Below the pieces are notes generated by a model that did not search any database, was not told the DNA's origin, and saw only the letters and a list, made by a program, of their open reading frames with translations. Positions 1 to 10,489 of a DNA stretch of 64,000 nucleotides are shown here, piece by piece. Origin of the DNA: Lihuaxuella thermophila (lineage in GTDB: Bacteria > Bacillota > Bacilli > Thermoactinomycetales > Thermoactinomycetaceae); contig NZ_FOCQ01000002.1 in the NCBI RefSeq assembly GCF_900110165.1, positions 124,001 to 188,000 of the forward strand. The letters run 5' to 3'. How positions within the stretch are numbered: the stretch's first letter is position 1; each line of letters starts with the position of its first letter. The position numbers were made by a program, and so were the translations under genes.

Positions 1-612
1 CTACCGGATCTCGCCCTCCAAAAGCGTTCCGATCTCGTACACCTTGCCGGTTCGTTCGTCTTCTATATAACGGCGGCCCTGCAAATCCTCGATATAGGTC
101 AAGATATACCGAATCGTTTTGTATTTTTTGGACTTAAGCTGGAGGAAGCGGGACACTTTCATCTTCTTGGGCACAGACACGGGACGGCTTTCCATGATAA
201 TTTTCACGAGGCGGTCAATCTTTTCCATATCGCGGATCACACCTCTCTCACCCCGGCCCCTTTGGGCAAACACTTCGATTTCCACCGGGGCGAACTCCTT
301 TACATCCACGGCGCCGATATTTTGTTCCTTATAGACGCTTCCAAATCCCGCTTCTTCTTTAATGGCGATCCACTGGTCCGTCGGCACCCCTTTGATCGCA
401 CAAACGATTCTTCCTGCAGGAGTGATTCCTATTTCTTCCCCGATGTCAGAAAGAGGAACTTCCAAACCGAAAGCCTCGGTATAGTGTTTTCCGCGGTAAA
501 TATAAGCTTGGCCGTCAACCTTTACTTCAGGCAAATCGCGAGAACAGCCGCCCAAAATGGCCACCGCCAGGATCAAGCACAAAAGCAGACTTGCTTTTTT
601 CTTCAGCAACAT
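1..612 (-). CDS. Putative lipoprotein, function unknown
   Basis: A 203-residue protein starting at ATG (612-610) with stop TAG at the window edge, so it is complete. The N-terminus is a basic stretch (LLKKK), a hydrophobic run and the lipobox LGGC with Cys23, so it should be exported, lipid-modified and anchored to the outer face of the membrane. The mature part is charged, with a Lys/Arg-rich segment around residues 140-165, and I recognise no domain. It is transcribed divergently from the secreted protein at 743, and the shared AT-rich spacer must hold both promoters. The translation signal is a modest AGGCGGG. Confidence 0.75.
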   Translation of the reverse strand: MLLKKKASLLLCLILAVAILGGCSRDLPEVKVDGQAYIYRGKHYTEAFGLEVPLSDIGEEIGITPAGRIVCAIKGVPTDQWIAIKEEAGFGSVYKEQNIGAVDVKEFAPVEIEVFAQRGRGERGVIRDMEKIDRLVKIIMESRPVSVPKKMKVSRFLQLKSKKYKTIRYILTYIEDLQGRRYIEDERTGKVYEIGTLLEGEIR

Positions 613-675
613 CCATCCCGCCTATCGTTACAATGTCTATACCAAAAATAGATTAAAAAATAATAAAATTCTATA

Positions 676-705
676 TTGTAAAAATACCCATGCTATGATT
701 ATAAT
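676..705 (+). promoter_or_regulatory. Sigma-A-type promoter for the secreted protein gene
   Basis: TTGTAA at 676-681 and a perfect TATAAT at 700-705 are separated by 18 bases, 37 bases before the start at 743. The assignment rests on motif match and position only. Confidence 0.5.
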
Positions 706-742
706 ATCAAGTGTAAATATTTTCAAATCAGGGAGGTTGGCG

Positions 743-1798
743 ATGAAAAAGTGGTTTAAGCTGTTTGTGGCGGCCGCGCTGATGTTTTCGTTCAGCTTCT
801 CTATTGACGCACCGGCATATGCCGAAAAGAAGAGCACGATTTCGGGCCGGGTGACTACCACGATCGAGTTTGACAAGGAACATGCCGAGAAAGCAAAAAA
901 ATGGATGGGCGATTCGATTGAGAGAATGAAAGAAGACCTGAATGCCCGGTTAAAGGATGCTTCCAAAGAAGAGGCGAAGAAGATCAGGAAAGCCCTGAAA
1001 GAATTAGAGAAAACGAAAGTGGAGGACCGGTTTGACACTCATCCGGACGGGTCGGCGGATCTGAAGACGCCCTTGCCGTTTATCGAGATCCAGGTCGGCG
1101 ATAAAAGGACGACCACAGATAAGCATGGGAAGTATGTTCTCTCCGGCCTGGCACCCGGCAAATACAAGATGATCCTGTCGAGAAACGGATCCACCGTCCG
1201 CGAACTGGAGATCATCGTGGAAAACGGACATCCGAAAATGGATATCGATATCCAATTGTTTGACAAGCAATTTATCGCCAACGCAAAGCGGATGAGCCGG
1301 TCGATGGCTTCCCGCTCCACTTCCGATGATACCGTCCACGCTCAGGGAAATAAAACCTATCCGCCGCTCGAAAAGGGAACCGTTGTTGGTTATGGAGACG
1401 GTGCAATGAAAATTTTAACCGATCCGCGTACGGAGATCGCCAATATCGTCGGCTGCAACGAAGCGGATGAAGGGGTCACCCTCCCTCCTCCCGGGCAAAA
1501 AGAGCCGGATCCGAATCAGAAGGATCCCAATGACGATACAGAGGATTTTCCCTTTAATAGTTCAGATTGCTCCCGGTCGATCGCACTTGGGATGAGTGCT
1601 GCGACTAACCCGTTTTTATCCTGGTTTTACGGCAACAGCATCAACTGTTATATCGAGTCCATCCAGTCCGGAATGCGCGCGATCGGTGACGGCACAACCA
1701 ATGTATATTGCAATTGGACGAAAAAGGAAGACGGACACTGGAATTGCTCCTGGTTCAACGGGATCGAACATCCGGAATACCTGCACACCCATGAATAA
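743..1798 (+). CDS. Secreted protein with carboxypeptidase-regulatory-like domain and Cys-containing C-terminus
   Basis: 351 residues. The ATG at 743 is chosen because GGGAGG (731-736) precedes it and it begins a clear Sec signal peptide (MKKWFKLF, hydrophobic core, Ala-Tyr-Ala-Glu cleavage region). A charged, probably helical segment (about residues 45-95) interrupts an N-terminal ISGRV strand. It is followed by the pattern TDKHGKYVLSGLAPGKYKM, typical of carboxypeptidase-regulatory / SpaA-like beta-sandwich domains. The last 90 residues are unlike any family I know: several Cys (DCSRS, NCYIES, YCNW, NCSW) and a terminal HTH, suggesting disulfides or a metal site. There is no sortase motif or membrane anchor, so it is probably released. 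The function is unknown. Confidence 0.7.
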   Translation: MKKWFKLFVAAALMFSFSFSIDAPAYAEKKSTISGRVTTTIEFDKEHAEKAKKWMGDSIERMKEDLNARLKDASKEEAKKIRKALKELEKTKVEDRFDTHPDGSADLKTPLPFIEIQVGDKRTTTDKHGKYVLSGLAPGKYKMILSRNGSTVRELEIIVENGHPKMDIDIQLFDKQFIANAKRMSRSMASRSTSDDTVHAQGNKTYPPLEKGTVVGYGDGAMKILTDPRTEIANIVGCNEADEGVTLPPPGQKEPDPNQKDPNDDTEDFPFNSSDCSRSIALGMSAATNPFLSWFYGNSINCYIESIQSGMRAIGDGTTNVYCNWTKKEDGHWNCSWFNGIEHPEYLHTHE

Positions 1799-1894
1799 TA
1801 TCCACGGCGCAAGGCTGTCCGATGCGGGGCAGCCTGCGCGCATGTGACCTGTATCGCCAATCCATGCTCGAGCAAGCATAAAGGGGAGTCCGTC

Positions 1895-2122
1895 TTGGTT
1901 CACCGATCTCTGTTTCTCCTGTTCATCCTTTTGCTGGCAGCCGGATGTGCAGCAAAGGGGGGGAACTCACTGTCCGATGACAAAATGGCAGCTGCACTCA
2001 ACTTCATTTCACCGCGGATCTTCCCGCTGCCGTCAGAAAGACCTGCCCTTTCACTTCCGGGTAGGTCTTTCTCTTTCCGGTCAGAACGTTGTTTTTACCG
2101 ATTCCGGTTCTTGGCCAAATGA
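1895..2122 (+). CDS. Possible small lipoprotein, perhaps a remnant
   Basis: A TTG start at 1895 follows AAGGGGAG (1881-1888) by six bases and opens a convincing lipoprotein signal ending LLAAGC. The mature part is only about 55 residues and its last third reads straight through the terminator hairpin at 2035-2072. Genes do not normally do this, so the original stop may be lost or the gene truncated. It is either a very small lipoprotein or a decayed one. Confidence 0.35.
   Translation: MVHRSLFLLFILLLAAGCAAKGGNSLSDDKMAAALNFISPRIFPLPSERPALSLPGRSFSFRSERCFYRFRFLAK
2035..2080 (+). terminator. Rho-independent terminator
   Basis: A 14-bp stem pairs 2035-2048 with 2059-2072 (one G-T pair) around a 10-base loop. 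It is followed by the pyrimidine-rich tail CTTTCC and lies inside the 3' part of the putative small lipoprotein gene. Confidence 0.6.
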
Positions 2123-2256
2123 CCCCACAATCCGTCTTCGCTCCTTTTCCCCCTTGTACGGCGACAGAAGACCGCCTTCCTCCGAATCAATGACATAAAA
2201 TCAATCGTTGACACACATAGCTGACTGTCCATTTTCATGTGGAGTTTAAAAATGTG

Positions 2257-2308
2257 TTGACACGACACCAAATGGTGTCCTATGATTAAAGAGACACTAA
2301 ATGGTGTC
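2257..2308 (+). promoter_or_regulatory. Promoter with two ArsR-type palindromic operators
   Basis: TTGACA (2257-2262) and TATGAT (2281-2286) with 18-base spacing form a strong sigma-A promoter. The palindrome GACACCAAATGGTGTC (2264-2279) fills the spacer. A second copy, GACACTAAATGGTGTC (2293-2308), sits just after the start site, 29 bases centre to centre. An ArsR-family repressor is encoded in the same unit, so autoregulation by promoter occlusion is the natural reading. Confidence 0.75.
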
Positions 2309-2383
2309 CAATTAGGAGTTAGTCATGTGGAAAGTTTGGAACCGGAATAAGTTTCCCTTGAAACGATGATGAGGAGGAAACAA

Positions 2384-2806
2384 ATGAGTAAGATGATCGG
2401 TGCGGATACAACCGCGATCGTAGAAACCCGGTCCCGAGGAAAAATGATTGCTTATTGGTCAGTCACCTTACTACTTGCAGCAGCTGTTATGTTAAGTGGT
2501 ATCGGGCAACTGATGCAATATGGGGGAAACCTTGAGTTAGTGACGAATCTTGGTTACCCGGAATACGTCTTGACCATTCTCGGGATTTGGAAAGTGCTTG
2601 GAGCCATCGCTCTCGTCGTGCCGGGTTTTCCCCGGCTGAAAGAATGGGCCCACGCCGGGATCTTCTTTTTAATGACTGGTGCGGCTTTATCTCATGCGTT
2701 TGCTAACGATTATGGTGATTACGGGTTTCATATTATCCTCCCGCTTTCTTATGCTGCACTAAATATCGCCTCGTGGGCGCTCCGTCCGAAGAGCCGCATA
2801 CTTTAA
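2384..2806 (+). CDS. DoxX-like membrane protein
   Basis: 140 residues from the ATG at 2384, six bases after GAGGAGG (2371-2377); an ATG at 2366 upstream lacks such a signal. Four hydrophobic segments (about residues 20-40, 60-82, 88-108 and 113-132) and the pattern LGYPEYVLTILGIWKVLGAIAL fit the DoxX-like family. It is the first gene after the promoter with paired operators and precedes the ArsR and AHSA1 genes. The grouping of DoxX-like, ArsR and AHSA1 genes recurs in Bacilli, but the biochemical role of the DoxX-like member is not settled. Confidence 0.8.
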   Translation: MSKMIGADTTAIVETRSRGKMIAYWSVTLLLAAAVMLSGIGQLMQYGGNLELVTNLGYPEYVLTILGIWKVLGAIALVVPGFPRLKEWAHAGIFFLMTGAALSHAFANDYGDYGFHIILPLSYAALNIASWALRPKSRIL

Positions 2807-2889
2807 GGAGGTGGTGGAATTAACGGCTGTCCCTTCGTACCACCAATAGACGTATACTACAGAAAATAAGATTTTTAGGAGGGGGCGCT

Positions 2890-3219
2890 GTGAGCGAGAA
2901 CAACCAGTTGCGGGATGTGTTTGACGCGATTGCAGATCCGACCAGGCGCCGACTGATTCGTCTGTTAGCAGAAGCAGAGGAGAAACCGCTTCATGAATTA
3001 ACGGCCCAGTTTCAAATGGGGCGTACAGCGGTATCCAAGCATTTGGCGATTTTGAAAGAGGCTGGACTGGTGACCAGCAGAAAAGTCGGCAGAGAAACGC
3101 GATTCAGGCTAAACGCCTCTCCACTCAGAGAGGTTCAGGATTGGGTGGCTTTCTACAGGAAGTTCTGGAGTACGAACATGATGCGCTTGAACCAACTATT
3201 AGAGGAGGATGAAGAATGA
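2890..3219 (+). CDS. ArsR/SdpR-family transcriptional repressor
   Basis: 109 residues, GTG start at 2890 after AGGAGGGGG. A winged-helix DNA-binding domain covers most of the protein: DPTRRRLIRLLAE, then the recognition helix region GRTAVSKHLAILKEAGLV, then the wing SRKVGRETRFRLN. There is no Cys-based metal site of the ArsR/SmtB type, which puts it with SdpR-like members that respond to other signals. The stop overlaps the start of the AHSA1 gene (ATGA), implying translational coupling. The palindromes upstream of the unit are its likely binding sites. Confidence 0.88.
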   Translation: MSENNQLRDVFDAIADPTRRRLIRLLAEAEEKPLHELTAQFQMGRTAVSKHLAILKEAGLVTSRKVGRETRFRLNASPLREVQDWVAFYRKFWSTNMMRLNQLLEEDEE

Positions 3220-3638
3220 GTTTAACATTATCTTTGGATTTTCAGTTCACGACATCGATCGAGAAGCTTTGGTCCGCCTTAACTGATTCAAGCAAGCTTG
3301 CCAAGTGGGTGGTCAACATCCACACCGGTCAGGCGATGGAGAATGATTTTAAGCCCGTCGTGGGGCACCGTTTTCAGTTTCGCACTCAGCCGAACGAATG
3401 GTGGGATGGAATTATTGAAGGGGAAGTACTTATCGTGGACGAACCAAACCGGTTGTCCTATACTTGGGCCAGCGGAGGAGAGGAGCACACGGTCACTTGG
3501 ACGCTGCAGGATTTAGGGAACGGAAAGGTTAACCTTCATCTCGAACAAACCGGGTTCTCAAACGCTCAAGGACTCCAAGGCGCCAAATATGGCTGGAGTA
3601 AATGGAGCAGCGAGCTTGAAAAGGTGTTGGAACAATAA
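3216..3638 (+). CDS. AHSA1/SRPBCC-domain protein
   Basis: 140 residues with the START/SRPBCC fold signature of the activator of Hsp90 ATPase 1-like group: an N-terminal strand with SIEKLWSALTD, then G-(F)-WWDG-I-GEVL, a central DEPNRLSYTW strand and a C-terminal amphipathic helix KYGWSKWSSELEKVLEQ. Such proteins bind a hydrophobic ligand in the helix-grip cavity. Those paired with SdpR-like repressors often act as ligand-binding partners or detoxification proteins. The ligand here is unknown. It is coupled to the upstream repressor by a 4-base overlap and followed by a terminator. Confidence 0.85.
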   Translation: MSLTLSLDFQFTTSIEKLWSALTDSSKLAKWVVNIHTGQAMENDFKPVVGHRFQFRTQPNEWWDGIIEGEVLIVDEPNRLSYTWASGGEEHTVTWTLQDLGNGKVNLHLEQTGFSNAQGLQGAKYGWSKWSSELEKVLEQ

Positions 3639-3716
3639 CCGCATCCAGTACTCAAACATCCCCTTCTTTCATGTGATTTGATCAAAATACTCTCGACTCC
3701 TGTCGATTTTTTTCGC

Positions 3717-3745
3717 AGAAGCTCCTTCAAGGGGCTTCTTTTTTA
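3717..3745 (+). terminator. Rho-independent terminator of the DoxX-ArsR-AHSA1 unit
   Basis: GAAGCTCC (3718-3725), five-base loop, GGGGCTTC (3731-3738), then TTTTTTA. Confidence 0.75.
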
Positions 3746-4075
3746 TATTGTCATTTTGTCTATCACTTTCGTATGTTTATATAGTTGCATCTTTGATATA
3801 CGGAGGGCGATGCCCATGAATCTAAATTTGTTCCTTGTTTCAAGTGCCTGATGCTCATACTCCTTCGCCGGTTTTTCAATCGCTGTCCGAAGTGCGGAAC
3901 CGGGGTGGACGGGGCTTTCCGTCCCGCTCGATAAACCGGTTTTCCTCCTTTCTCCTCATCCCTGACCTTTGCGTTGCTTCACGCGGCATGAAGTAAATCC
4001 TCATCGTGACGAACATGTCATCTCGGTCCCGGTCAATCTGAAAGGAACATGTATGGGTGTAAGAATCAGAAGATA
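3746..4075. other. Intergenic stretch, no clear gene
   Basis: Nothing was recognised with confidence. The stretch holds a 13-codon ATG ORF preceded by GGAGGG (3810), and overlapping its stop a 27-codon ORF (3851-3934) that contains a CPKCGTG zinc-ribbon-like motif. Both are too short to call as genes. Confidence 0.4.
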
Positions 4076-4112
4076 AGACAAAACCCAGCAGGGATTTCCA
4101 GCCGGGTTTTGT
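4076..4112 (-). terminator. Terminator downstream of pyrG
   Basis: On the minus strand AAAACCCGGCTGG pairs with CCTGCTGGGTTTT around a short loop and is followed by TTTTGTCTTATCTT, just past the pyrG stop. Confidence 0.7.
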
Positions 4113-4117
4113 ATTTA

Positions 4118-5880
<1,763 letters not shown>

Positions 5881-5885
5881 GCGAT

Positions 5886-6371
5886 TTAGAGCTCATCCTC
5901 CTGCTCTTCTTCATCCCCTAAGTCCTCGCCGATGATCTCATCGTCAAACGGGGCTTCCTCATCCTCATGATATGGATCGAGTTCATCCACATCATCGAGA
6001 TCATGAGCGTCTTCATCGTAAACTTCTTCATCTTCGTACAGATCTTCTTCGAGTTCATCGTCCAGATAATCATCTTTCACATTGGCGGCAACGGCAGAAT
6101 CCGTCGCTTGCTCAGTCGGATACCATTCCCTCAGGCCCCACAGGCTTCTGCCGACGCAGATAAAGCGGCCGTCAATGTTTACTTCGGTGTATAGCTGAGC
6201 AATATACTGATTGATCTCTTCTTCGGTAAAGCCTTTCAATTTGGCAATTTCGTTCATGATATCGCGGTAAATCATCGGCTCCCCTTTGCTTTTCAGCAAA
6301 TCGTAAGCCAGATCAACCATCGATGCTTCCATGATCATTTCCGTTCTGAGGTTGTCGCTCAAACTGGACAC
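5886..6371 (-). CDS. rpoE: RNA polymerase delta subunit
   Basis: 161 residues. The N-terminal half is the HARE-HTH fold (SMVDLAYDLLKSKGEPMIYRDIMNEIAKLKG, then NIDGRFICVGRSLWGLREWYP). The C-terminal 65 residues are almost entirely Asp/Glu, the disordered acidic tail that gives delta its role in promoter selectivity and RNAP recycling. The start is uncertain: GTG at 6371 is only two bases from GGAAGG, whereas TTG at 6362 has about ten bases spacing. It lies directly upstream of pyrG with 37 bases from its stop to the pyrG -1 region, so the pyrG promoter starts almost inside it. Confidence 0.93.
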   Translation of the reverse strand: MSSLSDNLRTEMIMEASMVDLAYDLLKSKGEPMIYRDIMNEIAKLKGFTEEEINQYIAQLYTEVNIDGRFICVGRSLWGLREWYPTEQATDSAVAANVKDDYLDDELEEDLYEDEEVYDEDAHDLDDVDELDPYHEDEEAPFDDEIIGEDLGDEEEQEDEL

Positions 6372-6495
6372 ATCCTTCCATACGGGTGAAGTCCACAGTC
6401 CTCCCTATAATCTCGTACAACTATTTTATCCAAAAAACGGGTGAAGTCAACAAAGAACCCATCCGAATTTCCATCCCGGCTTGATCCAACAGGCT

Positions 6496-6582
6496 GCATG
6501 AACGCCGCCCAATCCCCTGGCGGCGTTCATGCCGAACAAGCAAATGAACCCGTTGCCTTGTAAGTTCCCGCGGCAACGGGTT
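6496..6582. repeat. Two consecutive hairpins between icmF and rpoE
   Basis: A perfect 14-bp stem (6496-6509 with 6519-6532, loop about 9 bases) is followed 14 bases later by an 11-bp stem (6547-6557 with 6572-6582). Neither has a T tract on either strand. They lie just downstream of icmF and could be a 3'-end stabiliser, a weak terminator pair or a protein-binding structure. Confidence 0.6.
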
Positions 6583-6603
6583 TGACTGATCATGCTCTGA
6601 TGT

Positions 6604-9600
6604 TTACATATTGCGGCGGTACTGTCCGCCCACTTCATACAGAGCACGGGTTATTTGACCGAGGCTGGCTACTTTGACCGTTTCCATCAGCTCTGCAAAA
6701 ATATTGCCATTTTCCCTGGCTACCTGTTTGAGCCGCTCAAGCGCTTTTTCCGCTTCATGGCGGTGCTGTTCGTGAAACCGGCGGAGATTTTCAATCTGTG
6801 TCCGCTTTTCCTCCGGGGTGGCACGGGTCAGCTCAATTTCCACTTCTTCCGGCGGATTCGGGTTCTGGAAGGTGTTTACCCCGATGATCGGCAGTTCGCC
6901 GGAGTGCTTCTTCGTTTCGTAGTAGAGCGATTCTTCCTGGATTTTTCCGCGCTGATATTGCGTTTCCATCGCCCCGAGCACGCCGCCGCGGTCGCTGATC
7001 CGTTCAAACTCGCGCAGGACGGCTTCCTCCACGAGATCGGTCAGCTCTTCGATGATAAAGGAACCTTGCAACGGATTCTCGTTTTTTGCCAGCCCGAGCT
7101 CTTTGGTGATGATGAGCTGAATCGCCATCGCTCTGCGCACCGATTCTTCGGTCGGCGTGGTGATCGCTTCATCGTAGGCGTTCGTGTGAAGCGAGTTGCA
7201 TTGATCGTAGAGGGCCATGAGCGCTTGCAGCGTGGTGCGGATGTCATTGAAATCAATCTCCTGGGCGTGCAGGGAGCGGCCTGAAGTCTGAATGTGGTAT
7301 TTCAGTTTCTGGCTGCGCTCGTTGGCTCCATACAGCTTCTTCATCACGATCGCCCAGATGCGGCGCGCCACGCGCCCGATCACCGAGTATTCGGCATCCA
7401 GGCCGTTGCTGAAGAAGAAAGATAAGTTGGGGGCAAACTCATCAATTTTCATCCCGCGGCTCAGGTAGTATTCCACATAGGTAAAAGCATTCGCCAATGT
7501 AAATGCCAGCTGGGAAATCGGGTTGGCGCCCGCTTCGGCGATATGATAGCCGCTGATGCTGACCGAATAATAGTTTTTGACCCCGTGATCGATAAAGTAC
7601 TGTTGAATGTCCCCCATCATTTTAAGGGCAAATTCGGTCGAGAAAATGCATGTGTTCTGTCCCTGATCCTCTTTCAATATATCGGCTTGCACCGTTCCGC
7701 GCACCGTTTGCAGGGTGCGGGCCCGAATCTGGTCCGCTTCCTCCGGAGAAGGTTCCCGCCCGTGTTCCTGCCGGAATTTGTCCATCTGCTGCTCGATGGC
7801 CGTATTGAAGAACATCGCCAAAATAATCGGGGCGGGACCGTTGATGGTCATGGAAACGCTGGTGTTGGGGGCACACAGGTCAAAGCCGTCGTAAAGCTTT
7901 TTCATATCGTCCAGCGTGCAGACACTAACCCCGGATTCACCCACTTTACCGTAGATGTCCGGCCGTTCGGCGGGGTCTTCCCCGTACAGGGTGACGCTGT
8001 CAAAAGCGGTGGACAGCCGCTTGGCCGGATCATTTTTGGACAGATAGTGGAAGCGTTTATTGGTCCGCTCCGGGGTCCCTTCTCCGGCAAACTGGCGCTT
8101 CGGATCTTCATCGGTCCGTTTGAACGGGAACACGCCGGCCGTAAACGGAAAATGGCCCGGCAGATTTTCCTTGTGCAGCCAGCGGAGCAGTTCCCCCCAA
8201 TCCTTGTATTTGGGCAGCGCCACTTTGGGAATTTTGCTGCCGGACAAGGTTTCCGTATAGAGCGGAATGCGGATTTCCCTGTCTCTCACCTTGGTGACAA
8301 ATGTGTCCTGACGGTATTGCTCTGCCAGCTTCGGCCACTCGTCCAGCACGCGTTTATTTTCCGGAGTGAGCTTTTCCTCAATTTCCCTGACTGTCTGATC
8401 GAGCCGACCGACCAGATCGTCCTGCCCGGCCAGCTGCTTTTGCGTCCCCCGGAGCTGATAGAGACGGGTGGCCAGCTCCGCCTGCTGCCGGGATTCCTCA
8501 TGATACTTCCGCACGGTGGCCGCAATTTCACGCAGGTAATGGGTGCGCTCCGGGGGGATAATGTGGCGGACCTCCATCTTCTGCCCGCTCACATCCAGGG
8601 AAGACTCCCAGGCAAGCCCCAATTTTTCGTTGATTTTATCGATCAGGGCCCGGTAAAAGAGATTGGTTCCCGGATCATTAAACCGGCTGGCCATCGTACC
8701 GTAGACGGGGATCTCTTCATCCGGGGCATGAAACAGGTTGTGATTGCGGCGGTACTGTTTTTTCACGTCGCGCAGGGCATCTTCCGATCCTTTTCGGTCA
8801 AATTTGTTGATCGCGACCAGGTCGGCGTAGTCGAGCATCTCAATCTTTTCCAGCTGCGAAGGCGCGCCGTATTCGGAAGTCATCACATAGACGGACAGAT
8901 CACTCACTTGAACGACATCGGCATTGCCCTGTCCGATCCCGCTGGTCTCCACCAGGATCAAATCATAGCCTGCCCGTTTCATGACCGCGATGGCTTCGCG
9001 GATTGCGCCGCTCAGTTCCGACCGGGTGCGCCGGGTCGCCAGGCTTCGCATGTAGACACGGGGATGATGGACCGCGTTCATGCGGATCCGGTCCCCCAGC
9101 AGAGCCCCGCCCGTTTTTTGTTTGGACGGGTCGACCGACAGGACGGCCACTTTTTTGTCGGTGAAATCCTGCACGAAACGGCGCACCAGCTCATCGGTCA
9201 GCGAACTTTTCCCCGCTCCTCCCGTACCGGTAATCCCGATGACGGGAATCGTCTTATTTGCGGCAACGGAGTCAGCCAGCTCAGCGAACAAGGCAGCTGC
9301 TGTTTCTCTCAAATCTTCGTTATCATACGCTTCTTCGGCATAGGTGAGCAGCCTGGCGATCGCCCGCTTGTCCCCGCTTTCGAGCGCTTCCAGCTCCCAG
9401 GAAATCTCGCGGACGGTCGGAAAATCGGTTTCCCGGACCATGTGATTGATGATGCCTTGCAGGCCGAGATTGAGCCCGTCTTGCGGGGAAAAGATTTTGC
9501 TCACCCCGTAGCTTTCCAGCTCCCGGATTTCACGCGGGACGATGACTCCGCCGCCTCCCCCGAAGACCCGGATGTGGGAAGCTCCCCGCTCTTTGAGCAA

Positions 9601-9852
9601 ATCCACCATATATTTAAAAAATTCCATGTGCCCGCCCTGATAGGAAGAGACAGCGATTCCCTGCACATCTTCCTGAATGGCAGCCTCAACAATTTCATCC
9701 ACCGACCGGTTATGGCCCAGATGGATCACTTCCACTCCGGACGCCTGAAGCAACCGCCGGAAGAGGTTGATGGAGGCATCATGGCCGTCAAACAGGCTGG
9801 CTGCCGTCACAAAGCGGACCGCGTGTTTAGGTCGATAGATTTCCGTTTCCAT
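6604..9852 (-). CDS. icmF: Fused isobutyryl-CoA mutase IcmF
   Basis: 1082 residues, the usual length. Domain order: the B12-binding domain with the base-off motif DGHD (22-25), AVSSYQGGH (67-75) and GGGGG (98-102); then a MeaI-type G-protein chaperone with P-loop [12 protein letters not shown] (206-217) and an NKFD base-recognition motif; then the mutase TIM barrel ([27 protein letters not shown]). It interconverts isobutyryl-CoA and n-butyryl-CoA with adenosylcobalamin, linking valine or branched-acid breakdown to beta-oxidation. The ATG follows GGAGGGAAC, and the gene's first 26 bases overlap the end of tetR. It is last in the leftward acyl-CoA operon. Confidence 0.96.
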   Translation of the reverse strand: METEIYRPKHAVRFVTAASLFDGHDASINLFRRLLQASGVEVIHLGHNRSVDEIVEAAIQEDVQGIAVSSYQGGHMEFFKYMVDLLKERGASHIRVFGGGGGVIVPREIRELESYGVSKIFSPQDGLNLGLQGIINHMVRETDFPTVREISWELEALESGDKRAIARLLTYAEEAYDNEDLRETAAALFAELADSVAANKTIPVIGITGTGGAGKSSLTDELVRRFVQDFTDKKVAVLSVDPSKQKTGGALLGDRIRMNAVHHPRVYMRSLATRRTRSELSGAIREAIAVMKRAGYDLILVETSGIGQGNADVVQVSDLSVYVMTSEYGAPSQLEKIEMLDYADLVAINKFDRKGSEDALRDVKKQYRRNHNLFHAPDEEIPVYGTMASRFNDPGTNLFYRALIDKINEKLGLAWESSLDVSGQKMEVRHIIPPERTHYLREIAATVRKYHEESRQQAELATRLYQLRGTQKQLAGQDDLVGRLDQTVREIEEKLTPENKRVLDEWPKLAEQYRQDTFVTKVRDREIRIPLYTETLSGSKIPKVALPKYKDWGELLRWLHKENLPGHFPFTAGVFPFKRTDEDPKRQFAGEGTPERTNKRFHYLSKNDPAKRLSTAFDSVTLYGEDPAERPDIYGKVGESGVSVCTLDDMKKLYDGFDLCAPNTSVSMTINGPAPIILAMFFNTAIEQQMDKFRQEHGREPSPEEADQIRARTLQTVRGTVQADILKEDQGQNTCIFSTEFALKMMGDIQQYFIDHGVKNYYSVSISGYHIAEAGANPISQLAFTLANAFTYVEYYLSRGMKIDEFAPNLSFFFSNGLDAEYSVIGRVARRIWAIVMKKLYGANERSQKLKYHIQTSGRSLHAQEIDFNDIRTTLQALMALYDQCNSLHTNAYDEAITTPTEESVRRAMAIQLIITKELGLAKNENPLQGSFIIEELTDLVEEAVLREFERISDRGGVLGAMETQYQRGKIQEESLYYETKKHSGELPIIGVNTFQNPNPPEEVEIELTRATPEEKRTQIENLRRFHEQHRHEAEKALERLKQVARENGNIFAELMETVKVASLGQITRALYEVGGQYRRNM

Positions 9853-10489
9853 CCCTGTTCCCTCCAGATGTAAACTCGCCTAAAAGAAAAGCCATTTGAC
9901 GCTCCGTATATTCGTCTAAATCGTAGTGACGACCCAATGCCCAGTGGCGAAAGGTCCACATTTGCCCCATCACCATGATGTTGTGGGCCATCAATTTCAC
10001 CGAGGAAGGGTCGATCCGGATCGTTCCGTCGTTCATCCCTTTTTCGAGAATCCGTTCAAAAATGGCGGTGATCTCTTCTTCTTTGCTGAGTACGTAAGCC
10101 ATCTTGTCTTTGGGGAGCGACTTGGTCTCCTGGTAGATGAGCAAAACGGAGGTGCGCATCTCCCCCATCACTTTGAACAGCTGCTTGAGGCTTTTCCGAA
10201 GCGTTTCGATCCCCGTATCGTCATCCGAAACGGACTCCTGCAGCCGCTGCTCCAGCTCTGAATGGATATGATCGCAGACCAGATAAAGCACATCTTCCTT
10301 GGTCTGGATATATTCATACATCGTTCCGATGGATAATCCGCACTCTCTGGCAATCTCCCGGGTCGTGCTCTTGTGGAAACCTTTTTGCACGAACAGGCGC
10401 ACCGCACCTTCGATGATTTGTTGCCTGCGCTGTTCGATCAGCCGCTGGTCCTTGATCATGGAAGGGATCAGCTTGGAGTTCTTGTTCAA
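9827..10489 (-). CDS. TetR-family regulator of the acyl-CoA operon
   Basis: 220 residues. The N-terminal HTH is typical: [51 protein letters not shown] in broken form around residues 20-70. The C-terminal ligand domain is helical. The start is TTG at 10489, which directly follows the meaB stop (TAGTTG), with GGGGGTG nine bases upstream; this abutment implies coupled translation. Its position between meaB and icmF in a beta-oxidation operon suggests an acyl-CoA-responsive repressor. The partly palindromic site upstream of mmgA (16299-16318) is a candidate operator. Confidence 0.88.
   Translation of the reverse strand: MNKNSKLIPSMIKDQRLIEQRRQQIIEGAVRLFVQKGFHKSTTREIARECGLSIGTMYEYIQTKEDVLYLVCDHIHSELEQRLQESVSDDDTGIETLRKSLKQLFKVMGEMRTSVLLIYQETKSLPKDKMAYVLSKEEEITAIFERILEKGMNDGTIRIDPSSVKLMAHNIMVMGQMWTFRHWALGRHYDLDEYTERQMAFLLGEFTSGGNRDGNGNLST

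Noticed and set aside
7543-9873. 776-codon rightward frame across icmF
   Set aside because: Antisense shadow caused by codon bias of a GC-rich gene; no start signal and no domain.
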